A stretch of 64,000 nt of DNA from Isoetes taiwanensis (taxonomy: Eukaryota; Streptophyta; Lycopodiopsida; Isoetales; Isoetaceae), in NCBI GenBank assembly GCA_021234155.1, contig JAJEKV010000054.1, forward strand, positions 496,001-560,000. Reading direction: 5' to 3'. A program made the translations under genes and the position numbers. The notes under the pieces are model-generated. The model was not told where the DNA came from and made no database searches. It was given only the letters and a program-made list of their open reading frames with translations. Below, piece by piece: positions 20,349 to 30,901 of this stretch (positions are counted from its first letter, which is position 1; the number at the start of each line of letters is the position of its first letter).

Positions 20349-23300
20349 CTTCCCCCCACCAAACGACACTCAGGTTGAAGAAATGGAGGAAGTGATTCTG
20401 ATGGCGGGAATCCAGGAGTTTGAAAATGATCCTCACGGGAATGAGGGCGGGCGCCATTATGGTAAGTGCTAATGAGGTCCTGACGTGCTTGAAGAGCGTC
20501 AGGAGTGTTGAGCCCCAGGGCAAGATCTGCATCAACAAGGAAGTGAGAGCGCACCATATCTTCCAAGGTAGCATGTGCTTCTGCAGGAACGAACTGGCAC
20601 TCCATGAGAAGGCAGGTCTGGAGACCGAAGGCACTGACGCTGGCATTCGGGTTGCAGTAAAAGATTGGACACTGCCGATGTAGAGAGCTTACCAGGATGC
20701 ATTTGAGAGCAGCACAGAAGCCAGCTTGACGGTGAACCGAAGGATCTGGGGAGGTGGCTGCATTCTGTAAGAAGGTATCAAGGCCATGCAGAGCATCAGC
20801 AGGCCGTTGCCAACCACGCTCATTAGCAATGTAGATCCAATTGGTAGTTTGGTCCAAGGTGGCATCAGCTTCCCACTCAGAGCGTCGGACAAAACGGGGA
20901 TCCCACCGCAGATCTGTCGAGATCTGTGGAGGAGTCCACCCAGCGTGGCCATCCATGACCTTCGTCCAAAAGGGAAGCCGCCAGTCAGAGGTAAGAAACC
21001 GGGGGCGTGGAGGGGCTCCCAGTGAAGCATATGGAGAAGGAGCCATGCCCGTGGGTGTGGGCTGCTGAGCCTGCTCCCGGAATTCACGCACAAGGTCGGG
21101 ATCAAGAGCGTTGCACCATCTATCCCATTCAGAAGTTGAGAGCTGAGTATAAACAGGAGGACTATCCCATCCCGTGGGTACAGTCTTGCTATCCAGAAGG
21201 GCACGCAATTGATTGTAGCCTGCCAAATGCTGCATATAAACTTGAGCAAACGGAAGATCTTCAGGATGCCCAAGATTCTTTCGCACCTGTTCCAGCGCTT
21301 CGGCTTGCCAGAGAGGTAAATGATGAGCAAGCTCTGGCATGTACTCCTGATGAAGTGTGTGAGTCTGATCATGATCTGCCAGATAGGAGCTGCTATCCAA
21401 GAGCAACCATTGAACCTGTGAGTCACCCTGAAAGTTCTGATGGGGCCCGTCACGAAATTTGTCCTGGGTATCAGCTAGATAGAAGTCATGGAAGATCTAC
21501 ACCATCGGTTGGACAACTCGGAAAGTGATTAAATCAGGGTCCTCACAGTGAAGGAGGTCGAAGACCAAAAGGGCACAGAGCAAACCTTTGTCTGCTATTG
21601 AGAGGTCCAGCCAGATCCGGAAAAAATCCGCACTGCGCAGGGGAACATCAACCTTACCATCTGCGGCGTACCACTTGAAAAGAAAGTAGTGGCGTCGGGC
21701 AACCACATAATCCAGGTAACTGGAAGGAATAGGAAAATCCACAGACGTGTGGATACCAAGACTAAAATAGCCTTCCTGTTTGGTTTGGGCTTCTTCAGCA
21801 GACTGAACTGCTTGCTGGAGCTGATGTTCCAGGTCACGGATCCGGTGGTCCTTTTCTAACAGAAGACGTGACTGATCACGGACCCGTTTCGGAGGTAGCG
21901 TGGCATGCGAAGAAGATTGCCCGGGAGTCTGGAGGCGCAGCGTTGCAATCTCAGCGTCATCAACAATTTTCTGCTTCTGGGCCTCCGTAAGCTGAACCTG
22001 GAGAGATGTCAATTGAGTGGTCAGCGTGGAAAGCTGAGCTTCTAAGGAGGTGAGGCGAGCATCACGCTCGGTCAGATCATGAACTTGAGTGCGGTAAGTC
22101 CGAGAAAGCTCTGCATACAAGGTGTCGAGCTTAGCAATGTCTTTCTCCTTGTCACTCAGGAGGGTGTCCTTTGTCTTGTTCTGCTCCAACAATTCCTGAA
22201 TAGTGGTTTGTAACTGAGCCTGCTGATCAGCAAGCAGGCTGGTCCGATCTTCAGCAGTCTTGAGATCCTCACGGACCCGTAAAAAGGCCTCGTGCTTTTC
22301 TTGAAGCTGTGTCTCCAGAGTGTGCACTTGCTGGGTAGCAGCTTGAAGGTCTTGGTGAACCTTATCTGAGGCCTCCAGGGATGCTTGAACCCCTTGCATG
22401 AGAGCTTCCTGTGATTCTTGTAACTTGAGGGCAGCAGCTTGAACATCCTGCTGATATTGATACAGGAGCTGGCGAGGATGTGGAGGTGGAGGGCCCTGTG
22501 GTGGTCATGTTTGGGACGTCTGAGAGACATGATGAGAAGTGGAGGGCGTGGCTTCAAAGGAAGAAGAGGAAACAGTGACATGGGTATGGTTTTGTTGATC
22601 ATGACCAAGAGAAGTCTGGCGTGAAGGTGCAGCCTGTTGGGTTTGGCGCTGGGAATGCAAAGACTGCTGAGTGGTGGCATGAGAAGCGGAAGGGGACGCA
22701 GGAATAAAAAGATAATGATGAATAAGAGCTTGAAGATGGCCACCCACCAAAATTTCTGAGACAGAGGAGGGGTTAGCCCGAAGGCGATCTACTTCTTGGA
22801 GGAGTCTGTAAAACAATATTTGTGGCCAATCAAGAAAGTGAATGGAGCAGACGGCCGTGATAACCACATTGTAGAATGGTTTATTGATATGGGTGTTCTT
22901 GATAGAATACCCAAGGAATTTACGCCATAGAAATTTGACAAAAGTGTCATGAGGCCTTGCGATATTGGTGAGGCGATGCATGTTTGCTTGATATTGAACA
23001 GCGCCAAACTCGGTGACATCAATATCTTGTAAAGCAGCCCAAGATAAACAAGGTGTTTGCAAAGGAATATGGAATACCTCAGAAATTAGGGGCTGAGTAA
23101 GCAAGATCGTGGTGCCATCGACCACAGTAGCAAATCCTTCTGGACGATTGACGATATTAGCCACAAACTGCTTCAATTGGTCTGGATTTGGTGCCGGAAG
23201 GTCCATTTGGGAGAATTCATAAAGCTTGTGGTGTTCCGCAACTTCCCGATTTGGGCCAACAAGGGCTTCCCGAAAGGTGGGCGTCAAGAAAGACACCGAC

Positions 23301-23365
23301 TCGAAAAGAGCCGGATCCCTGGGAGTAGAAGCTTGTAGGGTCGGAAATTTGGGTGCAGGAACCAT
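20174..23365 (-). pseudogene. R1 3' ORF: N-terminal domain, coiled coil, C-terminal domain, basic tail
   Basis: Starts at ATG 23365 and ends TGA at 20174-20176, about 1,060 codons if the few breaks are ignored (near 22500, and a TAG near 21497 where R3 has a Tyr codon). The first about 240 residues form a compact domain (VFHIPLQ, NKPFYNVVITAVC, QILFYRLLQEVDRL) that loosely resembles plant-transposon-associated proteins. A Ser/Thr/Gln/Pro-rich linker and about 200 residues of coiled coil follow. Next comes a Trp-rich domain of about 450 residues and a basic end, GTKRRRSDK, like a nuclear localisation signal. It occupies the position of the env-like or extra ORF of Athila/Tat elements. I see no signal peptide or membrane segment, so it is not an obvious envelope protein. 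Confidence 0.75.
20349..20360 (-). promoter_or_regulatory. Polypurine tract of R1
   Basis: GGTGGGGGGAAG on the - strand directly abuts the 3' LTR. It would prime plus-strand DNA synthesis. It lies inside the 3' ORF, where it encodes part of the segment VGGS. Confidence 0.8.
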
Positions 23366-23830
23366 GGTGAAGAGCGTCAGACAGGAACCGAAAGGATGAT
23401 CTTGAGAAGGCGGAGAGCGGAGAGCGGAAGACGAAAACACAGATAGACGAAAAGGAATTAGGGCGCACAAGTGTTGGCGAAGGGGCATGAGGAGGATGAA
23501 CCGGCAACCGTTGATGATGCCAGGTGGCAACAGATGCGAAGGAGGCGTTTGAGGGGCAAAATTTCGGCTAAGTCCCCAAAGGGTAAAGGGAGAAGCAATG
23601 AATGGTGAAGATGAGACGTAAGAGAATGATCAGATGTGACAGCTGGCGAAAGGACGCACATTAATGTTCGACGGGCGTGAAAAGAAGGAATGGTATTTAA
23701 TGCTGGCAACTCGAAGTGAGATATCATTAAAACGAAGGCGTCAGAAGGTACCATGGCTAGATATGCGGCGGGAGAAAAGATTCTCCATTTAGAAACAGCC
23801 TTGCATTGCGAACCCGTTGGCAAAATTTCT

Positions 23831-23874
23831 GATTGGTCCACGTCGACAGGGAGGTCCTCGGTTGGCTATATAAG
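23831..23874 (+). promoter_or_regulatory. Antisense promoter in R1
   Basis: An inverted CCAAT box (ATTGG, 23832-23836) is followed 30 bp later by CTATATAAG (23866-23874), 30 bp before the + strand ATG at 23904. The same arrangement is kept in R3 (ATTGG at 50711, CTATATAAG at 50745-50753). It is opposite to the LTR promoter. Confidence 0.7.
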
Positions 23875-23903
23875 ACGAACATTGAGCGAAGCTGGGACAC
23901 CCG

Positions 23904-24170
23904 ATGGCGCTCAGTATGTCTGCTGCTGGATTGCACGACAAATGCACTATGCCATCTAACTGTCTGGAGTGGATTACTTGTAAAATGGACTGCCTGGACC
24001 TCTGGCGGTGCCACAATCGTGGCATTGCTATGGACGGATGGTGTGCCGGCATGGCTGAGCATGCCGATCCCCATACCAACGGGATGGAGGTAATTCTGCA
24101 CCTGCGCTGGGATCCTGAGAACAACTGGTACCACATCCTGCGTATCACCTCTGCTCCTAACCCGGAGTAG
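23904..24170 (+). CDS. Antisense Cys-rich 88-residue protein of R1
   Basis: Intact frame ATG 23904 to TAG 24168-24170 on the strand opposite gag-pol, in the gap between integrase and the 3' ORF. Cys at 14, 20, 26, 30, 36 and 47 and His at 11, 37, 53 and 57 suggest metal binding. The core is KCTMPSNCLEWITCKMDC. Its end carries HLRWDPENNWYHILRI. Read codon by codon against the R3 copy, differences are mainly synonymous, so the + strand frame has been under selection. TGTAAAT about 50 bp downstream could serve 3' end formation. Antisense extra ORFs are known in some Tat-lineage elements. The function here is unknown. Confidence 0.75.
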   Translation: MALSMSAAGLHDKCTMPSNCLEWITCKMDCLDLWRCHNRGIAMDGWCAGMAEHADPHTNGMEVILHLRWDPENNWYHILRITSAPNPE

Positions 24171-24306
24171 AGGGTGTTTCTTCTTAGGACGTAGTAGATA
24201 GGGCTCTGAGCCCGTTTTTGTAAATAGGGCTCTGCCCATAGCGGAAATAGATGGGCTCTGCCCTCATTTTGTAAAAATTCCACTTATAATATAAATATGC
24301 CGCCAG

Positions 24307-26980
24307 TTAGTCACTATCTGTGGTGTCTGTGTCTGGAACAGCATCTGTTGTATGATTGTCACTTTCTGTTGTATGAAATTGTTTGAGGCGAAAGCCATTA
24401 ACTAGTGTAGGTAATAGAGTTCCATCTAATTCAGCCAGCTTGAAAACACTGGGTTGCACCACTTGAACAATTTGATAAGGGCCAAGCCATCGAAATTTTA
24501 ACTTGCCCGGAAAGTTTTTGTAACGAGAATCATAAAGAAGAACCAAATCTCCTTCTTTGAATGTTTTTGTCTTAATACGTTTGTCATGTAAGGATTTTTG
24601 CAACTGTTGTCCATGAAGAACACGAATGTAAGCATCACGCCTAAGTTCATCCAACTGTTCCAATTGATAGACCCTTTCTTTGAGTGCAAAGAAGCGGATT
24701 ATGGGTCAGAGGTTTGAAAATGGAGAGTTGGAAGAATGTATTCAAAAGGCATGAGAGCTTCTTGACCGTAAACCAACTTGAAAGGAGTGTGACCAGTAGC
24801 TATTTTGAAACAAGTATTGTAAGCCCAAAGAACAAAGAGGGAAGCTTGTTGTGCCAATCAGGCGAGAAGGCGCCACAAATTTTCTTGAGAATTGTGACCA
24901 GAGTTTTGTTGGTGCTTTCACCAAACCGTTCCCTTGAGGATAGTAAGGTGTGCTCTTGTGATGATGTATCGAAGAGATAATCCGCCGGCTCCTTGATGGT
25001 ATGATTGATAAAATGGACACCTCTATCTATCGACCCCAGCTCCGCGGGGCTGCCAAAACGCCGATGATGATTTGCTGATAGATGACCTTGGTCGTGGCCG
25101 GGCCGCAGTTGTTGTCCGGAAGTGCGCAAGCTTCCGCCCATTTGGTAGCGAGTCGGTGAGAACCAGGAGAAATGTAGCGGCGGGTGTGCCTCCTCACGGA
25201 GGATCAATGGGTCCCACAAAATCCATCTCCCATTTGTCGACAGAAGTGGCGTGGCGGCCGGGCGTCAATGGAAGAGCCGCCACGGTGGTGGGCCTTCCCA
25301 CACGCCGACAAGCATCACACGTCGGGCGTGGGCGTGAGCGCCTTTGAAGAGCGTGGGCCAAAAATAACCCGCAAGAAGGATTTTGGCGCGTCGCGGGTGT
25401 CACCATGAAAATGACCACCACCGAGCCCTTCATGGGCTTCTCGGACAATATCCGGGACCTCATGAGGGAGAACACGCCGGCCGAAGGATCGGTATCCTTG
25501 CCCCTTTTGTAAAGATGGCCCGCAACCATGTTGTAGTCATGGACCCTCACGGAGAAATTGGTGTCGACGGGATTGACGCTGGCTGGAGAGAGCGGGCGCC
25601 CTCTAGTGGAAGAGCACCCCGTGAGGAGATACTGCTGAAAGTTGTGGAACCAATGTGGCGTGCCGTGACCGTAAAGAGTTGAGCGTCGGGAAAGGCGTCC
25701 CGAGACTCCGGTGGGAGGGATCATCCGTATGGATGCGTGAAAGATAATCCGGGACAACATGAGATTTGGCCGCCTTGTGAACAATTTCAAAGGTGCAAAT
25801 TCTTGCGAATGAGGACCCAACGAGCAATGCGCCCCGGGCGTGGACTTGTTGATTAAATAAAGGAGTGCTTGGTGGTCAACAAAGAATTTGATCTGACTGC
25901 CTAAAAGGTAGTGACGGAAGCGTTGGACACAGAAAATTAAACCCAAGGCTTCACGCTCTGTGGCAGAGTAGTTGCGCTCAGCAGGATTGAGTTTTCTGCT
26001 GGCATATCGATTTGGTTTGTCAGTGTGCGCATCATATTCTTGAGAAAGAACAGCTCCAATATAGCGAACGCTGAGACATCTACATGAACATGAAAGGGCT
26101 TGTCCCATTGAGGAGGAACAAGAACCGGTGCCTGAGTAAGCAAAAGCTTCAACTGTTGGAAAGCAGCCTCCGCATGGGAATTCCAAGCCCAGGTGGATTC
26201 ATCACCCGTGAGTTTATGAATGGGATCTGCAATGGCTGCAAGTCCAGGAATGAAGGTAGAGTAATAATTTACCTTACCCAGGAAAGAGCGTGTCTCCTTG
26301 ATATTGGCTGGTGCTTGAGCCTTGAGCACACAACTGATTTTAGCAGGATCCGTGGTGATACCTGCTTTGCTGACAACGTGTCCTAACAGAACACCTGAAG
26401 TGACGCAAAAGGTGCATTTCTCGGGATTGAGACTAATGCCGGACTCATCACATTTCTGAAAGACGAGTTCTAATTTATCCAAATGGTCAGCCATGGAACT
26501 GTAGGCAGAGAAGTCATCTTGAAAAATTTGCAAGAAGGGATTTTCCTTCATGAAATCATGAAAAACTGAGAGCATTATGCGTTGAAATGTTGAGGGAGAG
26601 TTTGATAATCCAAAAGGAACCACCTTATAGGCAAAAGTGCCCCACGGGGTGGTGAAAGTTGTCTTGAGTTGATCAGATTCTTTGATTGAGATCTGATTGT
26701 AGCCAGAAAAACCATCCATGAAGGAGTACATCTCATGTCCAGCGACCTCTTCCAGAACCTGATCTGTGAAGGGAAGTGGAAAATGATCACGCTCCGTGGC
26801 CTGATTTAGTTTCCGGTAGTCCACGCAAACGCGGATCTTTCCATTGTGTTTGAGTGCAATGACAATGGGGCTCACCCATTCAGAATGTTTGACCTCATAG
26901 ATCAAACCTGCAGCAAGGAGTTTGTCAATTTCTGCCTTGACGCGATCACGGTAATTGGGGTTGAGCCGGTACTGTCGTTG
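24307..26980 (-). pseudogene. pol: R1 pol: RT, RNase H, integrase (frameshifted)
   Basis: Follows the amber codon at 26981-26983. RT shows KIRVCVDYRKLNQATERDHF, VPFGLSNSPSTFQ and the catalytic FQDDFSAYS. RNase H follows (SATEREALGL, FVDHQALLYLINK). The integrase zinc finger and core are scattered over shifted frames between about 25800 and 24700; this stretch is visibly more damaged than the rest. The integrase end (24307-24663) keeps the GPY motif (FRWLGPYQIVQV). There is no chromodomain. It ends at TAA 24307-24309. Confidence 0.88.
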
Positions 26981-28489
26981 CTACACGGGACGTGCATCGG
27001 ATTTGGTAGGAATGGTGAGTTCCCCCAAGGTTTTGTTGATCCCCCGAAGATCTCTGTAGCTCCAGGTGAAAATGTGTTTGAACTTTTTGAAGAGCGTGAC
27101 GGCCCTGTTACGATAGGGTGGCGGAAGATTGGCAGTTATGCGGACAGGCTGATTGTTGCCCACGTCCACAATCTCGACTTCAGGAGTCTGAATATGTGGG
27201 ATAACTTCCGTGTCTTGGACAATATGAGCAGGAGGTTGAAGCATGACAGGGTGAATGGCGCTCTGCGTGGTGAAAAAGAGAGGCTGCTGATGTTCATCCA
27301 GCAGAGGTTGCTTCATGACAGCGTGTACATCAACAGGATCAGGAGGAAGTTCGGCCTCTGAGAAGTGATCAACACGTTGGATGCGATTGCAAGGAGCCAG
27401 GTAGGGGTCAAGCAAAGCCACCACAGCCTGGTCCTGATCAAGAGTCATTTCTCCCCAAGGATCAGCATATTCGGGGTAGGAGGACATAGGCAAACTCGCA
27501 GGTGGAGCCTGAACTTGATAGATATTCTGGGCGTCCTCAGAATCGGTGTCGGAGAGAGAGGGTTCAGCATTGTCGACCGAAATGATCTTACCGGTTTCCA
27601 AGTCCATAGTGGCATTGAGGTGACCATCTGTGATGACCAACTGATCCGTGGCCCAATAATGGATACTCTTGGCTTGGCGGAGAAAAGGTCTGCCGACCAA
27701 CATTTCATAATCACCTGGATCTTCTCCAGCCTTCCAAACACCAAATTCTAAGGGAAATCGGAGATCACCAATGTTGATGTGAAGAAGAGGTGTGACGCCT
27801 TGAGGTCTCGTGATATGGCCATTAGCCAATTTGATGTCATACGGGGCACGATAGAGTTGTTTGATGCCCATTTGCTTGCGGAGTTTATCCGTGATGAGAT
27901 TGACAGCGCTACCTCCGTCAATTTGAACATGATTGACTTGTTGATTGCCCACCGTGGCATGGACCGTGGGTGTAGAGGTAGCCACAGCCCCAACCAAAAC
28001 TGTTGGGAGTGGTAACTGGTCCTTTAGAGCAGGACATAGTTTCAAAATTGTTGCAAGACTTAAGGGAATTTTGATTTTTGCCAGCTCCTCTTGGAGTTCC
28101 AGAGGCACATGAGAAAAAGGATCTGCTGGATCCACGGGTGCTGGAGTGCGTGGTAATGAAGCAGCAACTTCTTTGAGTAAGTCGACCTCGGCAGCAATAT
28201 TCGGATATGTCTGAGTGCGTGGAGGTTGAGATGTGGAAGGTGCATCTTGTCTTTGCTGAGCTCTGGTGGTGGCATGAACATTAGCCAACGTGCGGCCTTC
28301 CGCAGCTTGCATTAGGTTCAGAATGCTTTGGCGTACTTTGGGCATGACATGAGGCATGAGTTTTTCCAAGTCAGGTGCAAAGTGAACCTTTTTGTCCTCT
28401 TCATGAGGGACTGTGTCAACTGCAAAGGCAGATTGCGTGTGGTTAAGGGACGTGACGCCCTGGTCTGGCGTGAAACCAAACCAACCCAA
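26981..28489 (-). CDS. R1 protease region, ending at the conserved amber codon
   Basis: Contains the aspartic protease site VQIDGGSAVNLITDK, with DGGS in place of the usual D-S/T-G, and the flap and C-terminal parts around EMLVGRPFLRQAK. A long acidic linker leads to TIPTKSDARPV and TAG (26981-26983), immediately followed in frame by CAACGACAG and the RT. It is separated from gag only by a frameshift near 28450. In R2 gag and protease are one 944-codon frame. Confidence 0.85.
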   Translation of the reverse strand: MGWFGFTPDQGVTSLNHTQSAFAVDTVPHEEDKKVHFAPDLEKLMPHVMPKVRQSILNLMQAAEGRTLANVHATTRAQQRQDAPSTSQPPRTQTYPNIAAEVDLLKEVAASLPRTPAPVDPADPFSHVPLELQEELAKIKIPLSLATILKLCPALKDQLPLPTVLVGAVATSTPTVHATVGNQQVNHVQIDGGSAVNLITDKLRKQMGIKQLYRAPYDIKLANGHITRPQGVTPLLHINIGDLRFPLEFGVWKAGEDPGDYEMLVGRPFLRQAKSIHYWATDQLVITDGHLNATMDLETGKIISVDNAEPSLSDTDSEDAQNIYQVQAPPASLPMSSYPEYADPWGEMTLDQDQAVVALLDPYLAPCNRIQRVDHFSEAELPPDPVDVHAVMKQPLLDEHQQPLFFTTQSAIHPVMLQPPAHIVQDTEVIPHIQTPEVEIVDVGNNQPVRITANLPPPYRNRAVTLFKKFKHIFTWSYRDLRGINKTLGELTIPTKSDARPV

Positions 28490-30261
28490 TTTGACGGCTG
28501 AACTGGAGGATTAAGAGCCTGAAAAATTTCTTCCTGTGCTTGTTGATCCATCTGAGGTTGATTGGCAGGAGCTGGTTGATAGCGTGATTGCTGAGGCGCG
28601 CGAGGTGGCTTCCGTAGAACGGGACGCGGGCCTTGTTTGCCATTGGCAATCCAGAGTTGGTAAGCCGTGAGGCGAACCGAGGTGGTCTGATTGGTGCCAG
28701 GAAGCTGCACCTGAACTTGTGGGAGGTGAGGACATGCCGTGGTGGTATGACCCCATTCGTGACAATGATAACACTGAGCTTTAGAAGGATCAAAAGGGGG
28801 GCGTGTGTTGGGTCCCCGTTGTTGCTCCGTTTGCTGATAGAGTTGAGTGGGTTGAGCCTGCAGTGGTTGCGGCTGATATTGCGATTGTTGCTGAGGTGTT
28901 GTTTGCACTTGATAAACCATCTTGTTGCGGAAGGGTGTAGGATGAGTGCGAGTGCACTCTTCCGTGGCATGATTGCACATGTTGCATCTTTTACAATGAG
29001 GCGGGCCATTGGTGGAGTTGCATTCATTTGCCAAGTGGCCTTGGTATTTGCAGATATGGCACCAGATCTGACTGCGCTGCTGATTGGCGTGTTGAGGTTG
29101 GACAGCAGTCTGTGGAACCATGACGGGTGGAATGAAAGGGAGCTCCCGAAGAGCCATGCCACGGGAGGAAACATTGACTGAGTGATTGACAAGATCGATA
29201 GCCTGCTCCAAAGTCTTCGGGCGCAGGTATTCAGTCATGAGTCGGATAGCTGGAGGAAGTCCTTGGAGAAACCAGACCAAGATCTGGCTCTGTGTCGGGT
29301 ACTCCTTGAGTTTGCTAAGCAGGATGTGAAGTCGATCTGCAAAATCCCTGGCGGACTCCGTGGGCTCTTGTTGAAGGTCATTGAGTTGCTTGAGATGAAG
29401 TTGATCATCATCCGTGGTGCCATAGTGAGAAAGAAAAGCAGTTTTCATTTCTGACCAATCTTGTTTCCAGTGGCTTTTGTTGGACATAAGCCATTGATGA
29501 GGAGAGCCACGCAGTGTGGTGGAAAAGATATGGAATTTCAGTTGAGGTTGTGCATGACCATTTAGGGCAGCCAGAGCCTCAAATTCTTCCATGTGGGCCT
29601 GAGCACTTTGGTCTAATGGTTTGCCTTTCGTGTTGCCAAAGGTTGGATAAGTCAGCTTAAGGGTCTGAAAGGTAGAGGTGAAAGTGCTTGGCTGGACCGG
29701 AACTTGATAGGGAATATAGTTAGGTGGAGTTGGAGGTGGCATGGTGCCTGAAAGACCCTGATGAAGGGGTAACTGAGGGGGAGGTACGGGAGGTGCCTGA
29801 TCATTGGTTTTGAGGTCGGTAAGGTTGTAAACAGGAAGAGTGGTGGGAAATGTAGGGAAGGGAAATTCCTGGGGAGAAGCAAAAGAGACATGTGGATACC
29901 CCTGTCCGCCCGTAGGAGATGATGGTTGTGAAGGCAGCGGTGTATGGCCAGAAGAATGATGGATGTAGGCATGGTCGGGAGTATGAAAGTAAGGTTGAGA
30001 AGGTTGAGCCTGATAGGGCTCCTGATAGTGATGAGGTGACTGAGGCTGTGAGCAATGTTTGCACGCTTGAGGCGGGGAACTGGGAGGAGACAGGACACGA
30101 GGGGTGGGTGGCGCCGACTGAGCCCTCGACCGAATGTGGCCTCCCTCAATGTCATAAGCAGATCCATACATGTCGCGAACAACTTCCCTTCGATGATGGC
30201 GCTCCAAGCGAGACGCCGTCTGGGAAAGGAGTTCTTCTGGCGTGAAGTTTCGGACAGACAT
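28318..30261 (-). CDS. gag: R1 Gag with three zinc knuckles
   Basis: The ATG at 30261 begins MSVRNFTPEELL. A Pro/Gln/Ser/His-rich stretch of about 190 residues precedes the capsid-like core (KLTYPTFGNTKGKPLDQS, HQWLMSNKSHWKQDW, FLSHYGTTDDDQ). Three CCHC knuckles follow: CHICKYQGHLANEC, CKRCNMCNHATEEC and CYHCHEWGHTTTAC. The frame shifts near 28450, so the last about 40 residues listed in this frame are not native. Expected to form the particle shell and package RNA. Confidence 0.88.
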   Translation of the reverse strand: MSVRNFTPEELLSQTASRLERHHRREVVRDMYGSAYDIEGGHIRSRAQSAPPTPRVLSPPSSPPQACKHCSQPQSPHHYQEPYQAQPSQPYFHTPDHAYIHHSSGHTPLPSQPSSPTGGQGYPHVSFASPQEFPFPTFPTTLPVYNLTDLKTNDQAPPVPPPQLPLHQGLSGTMPPPTPPNYIPYQVPVQPSTFTSTFQTLKLTYPTFGNTKGKPLDQSAQAHMEEFEALAALNGHAQPQLKFHIFSTTLRGSPHQWLMSNKSHWKQDWSEMKTAFLSHYGTTDDDQLHLKQLNDLQQEPTESARDFADRLHILLSKLKEYPTQSQILVWFLQGLPPAIRLMTEYLRPKTLEQAIDLVNHSVNVSSRGMALRELPFIPPVMVPQTAVQPQHANQQRSQIWCHICKYQGHLANECNSTNGPPHCKRCNMCNHATEECTRTHPTPFRNKMVYQVQTTPQQQSQYQPQPLQAQPTQLYQQTEQQRGPNTRPPFDPSKAQCYHCHEWGHTTTACPHLPQVQVQLPGTNQTTSVRLTAYQLWIANGKQGPRPVLRKPPRAPQQSRYQPAPANQPQMDQQAQEEIFQALNPPVQPSNWVGLVSRQTRASRPLTTRNLPLQLTQSLMKRTKRFTLHLTWKNSCLMSCPKYAKAF

Positions 30262-30289
30262 GGCGACAGAAGAAGGGAAAATAAAATCA

Positions 30290-30307
30290 GACCCGGCATC
30301 GGCGCCA
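30290..30307 (-). promoter_or_regulatory. Primer-binding site of R1, tRNA-Asp-like
   Basis: On the - strand TGGCGCCGATGCCGGGTC lies one base inside the 5' LTR. It resembles the TGGCGCCGTTGCCGGGGA site described for Athila/Tat elements. R2 has TGTCGCCGCTGCCGGGTC at the same place. Confidence 0.7.
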
Positions 30308-30308
30308 G

Positions 30309-30901
30309 TGTTTGGGGTCTGGGTTCGGGAACTCCTACAAGACAGCCCTCTGTGAGGACCCGTGGATCTAACAGGAGAATCCGGGGACTATGTCACGCGG
30401 GATTTGCAAGAAAACAAAGGAAAGGGAAAAGAAAACAAAACAACAATGAGACAACAATGATAAGCTTCCTTGATAACAATGATGATGATACATAAGCTCT
30501 CGCAACCGAGAGAAGACTGAAAATGAGACAAGACTCAAAACTCATCTAGAAACTAGAGCGCTAGCTCTACTCATATATATAGTACAATGGCCTTTGGCCC
30601 AATATAGACACTCTGACTGATCTCGGTGCCGACTCCTGGAAGGAGGCCTGATTTGCAGGAATGCTGGCGGTGCCTCTTGAAAAAGCCTGAAATCCCGCTG
30701 ACGCTAACGCGGGCGGTGACGAGCCGTCACTTGTCTGAGCGCCGCCTCTTGGTACCAGACGCAGGCTTTGACTACGTGGTCTGCTGCTTGGTCTTTTGCT
30801 GGGCTTTTGACGGCTGACACGTGCCTGTCTGTGGATCCTTGAGCTTGACTTGGTCCGTCGTATGCATGAATAGTCCTGTACCAGGAGGCACAGGACTAAC
30901 A
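30309..30901 (-). repeat. 5' LTR of R1
   Basis: 593 bp with terminal TG/CA. The TATA motif TATATATATGA on the - strand lies at about 30573-30582, and transcription would run leftward into gag. Confidence 0.92.

Larger units (their letters stand above)
19756..30901 (-). mobile_element. R1: complete Athila/Tat-like LTR retrotransposon
   Basis: Bounded by 593-bp LTRs of equal length (19756-20348 and 30309-30901) with only about eight differences seen by eye, and by a perfect AGCAG duplication. Oriented on the - strand: 5' LTR at the right, primer site 30290-30307, gag, protease, amber codon, RT-RNase H-integrase, a + strand Cys-rich ORF, a large sense 3' ORF, polypurine tract, 3' LTR. The gene order, DGGS protease, FQDDFSAYS RT motif and tRNA-Asp-like primer site point to the Athila/Tat/Ogre side of Ty3/gypsy. 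The near-identical LTRs indicate a recent insertion, yet gag-pol already has frameshifts, so it was probably mobilised by a helper. Confidence 0.93.

Noticed and set aside
23757-24283. Sense-strand frames overlapping the antisense Cys-rich ORF
   Set aside because: They are not conserved between R1 and R3, and the third-base pattern supports the + strand frame.
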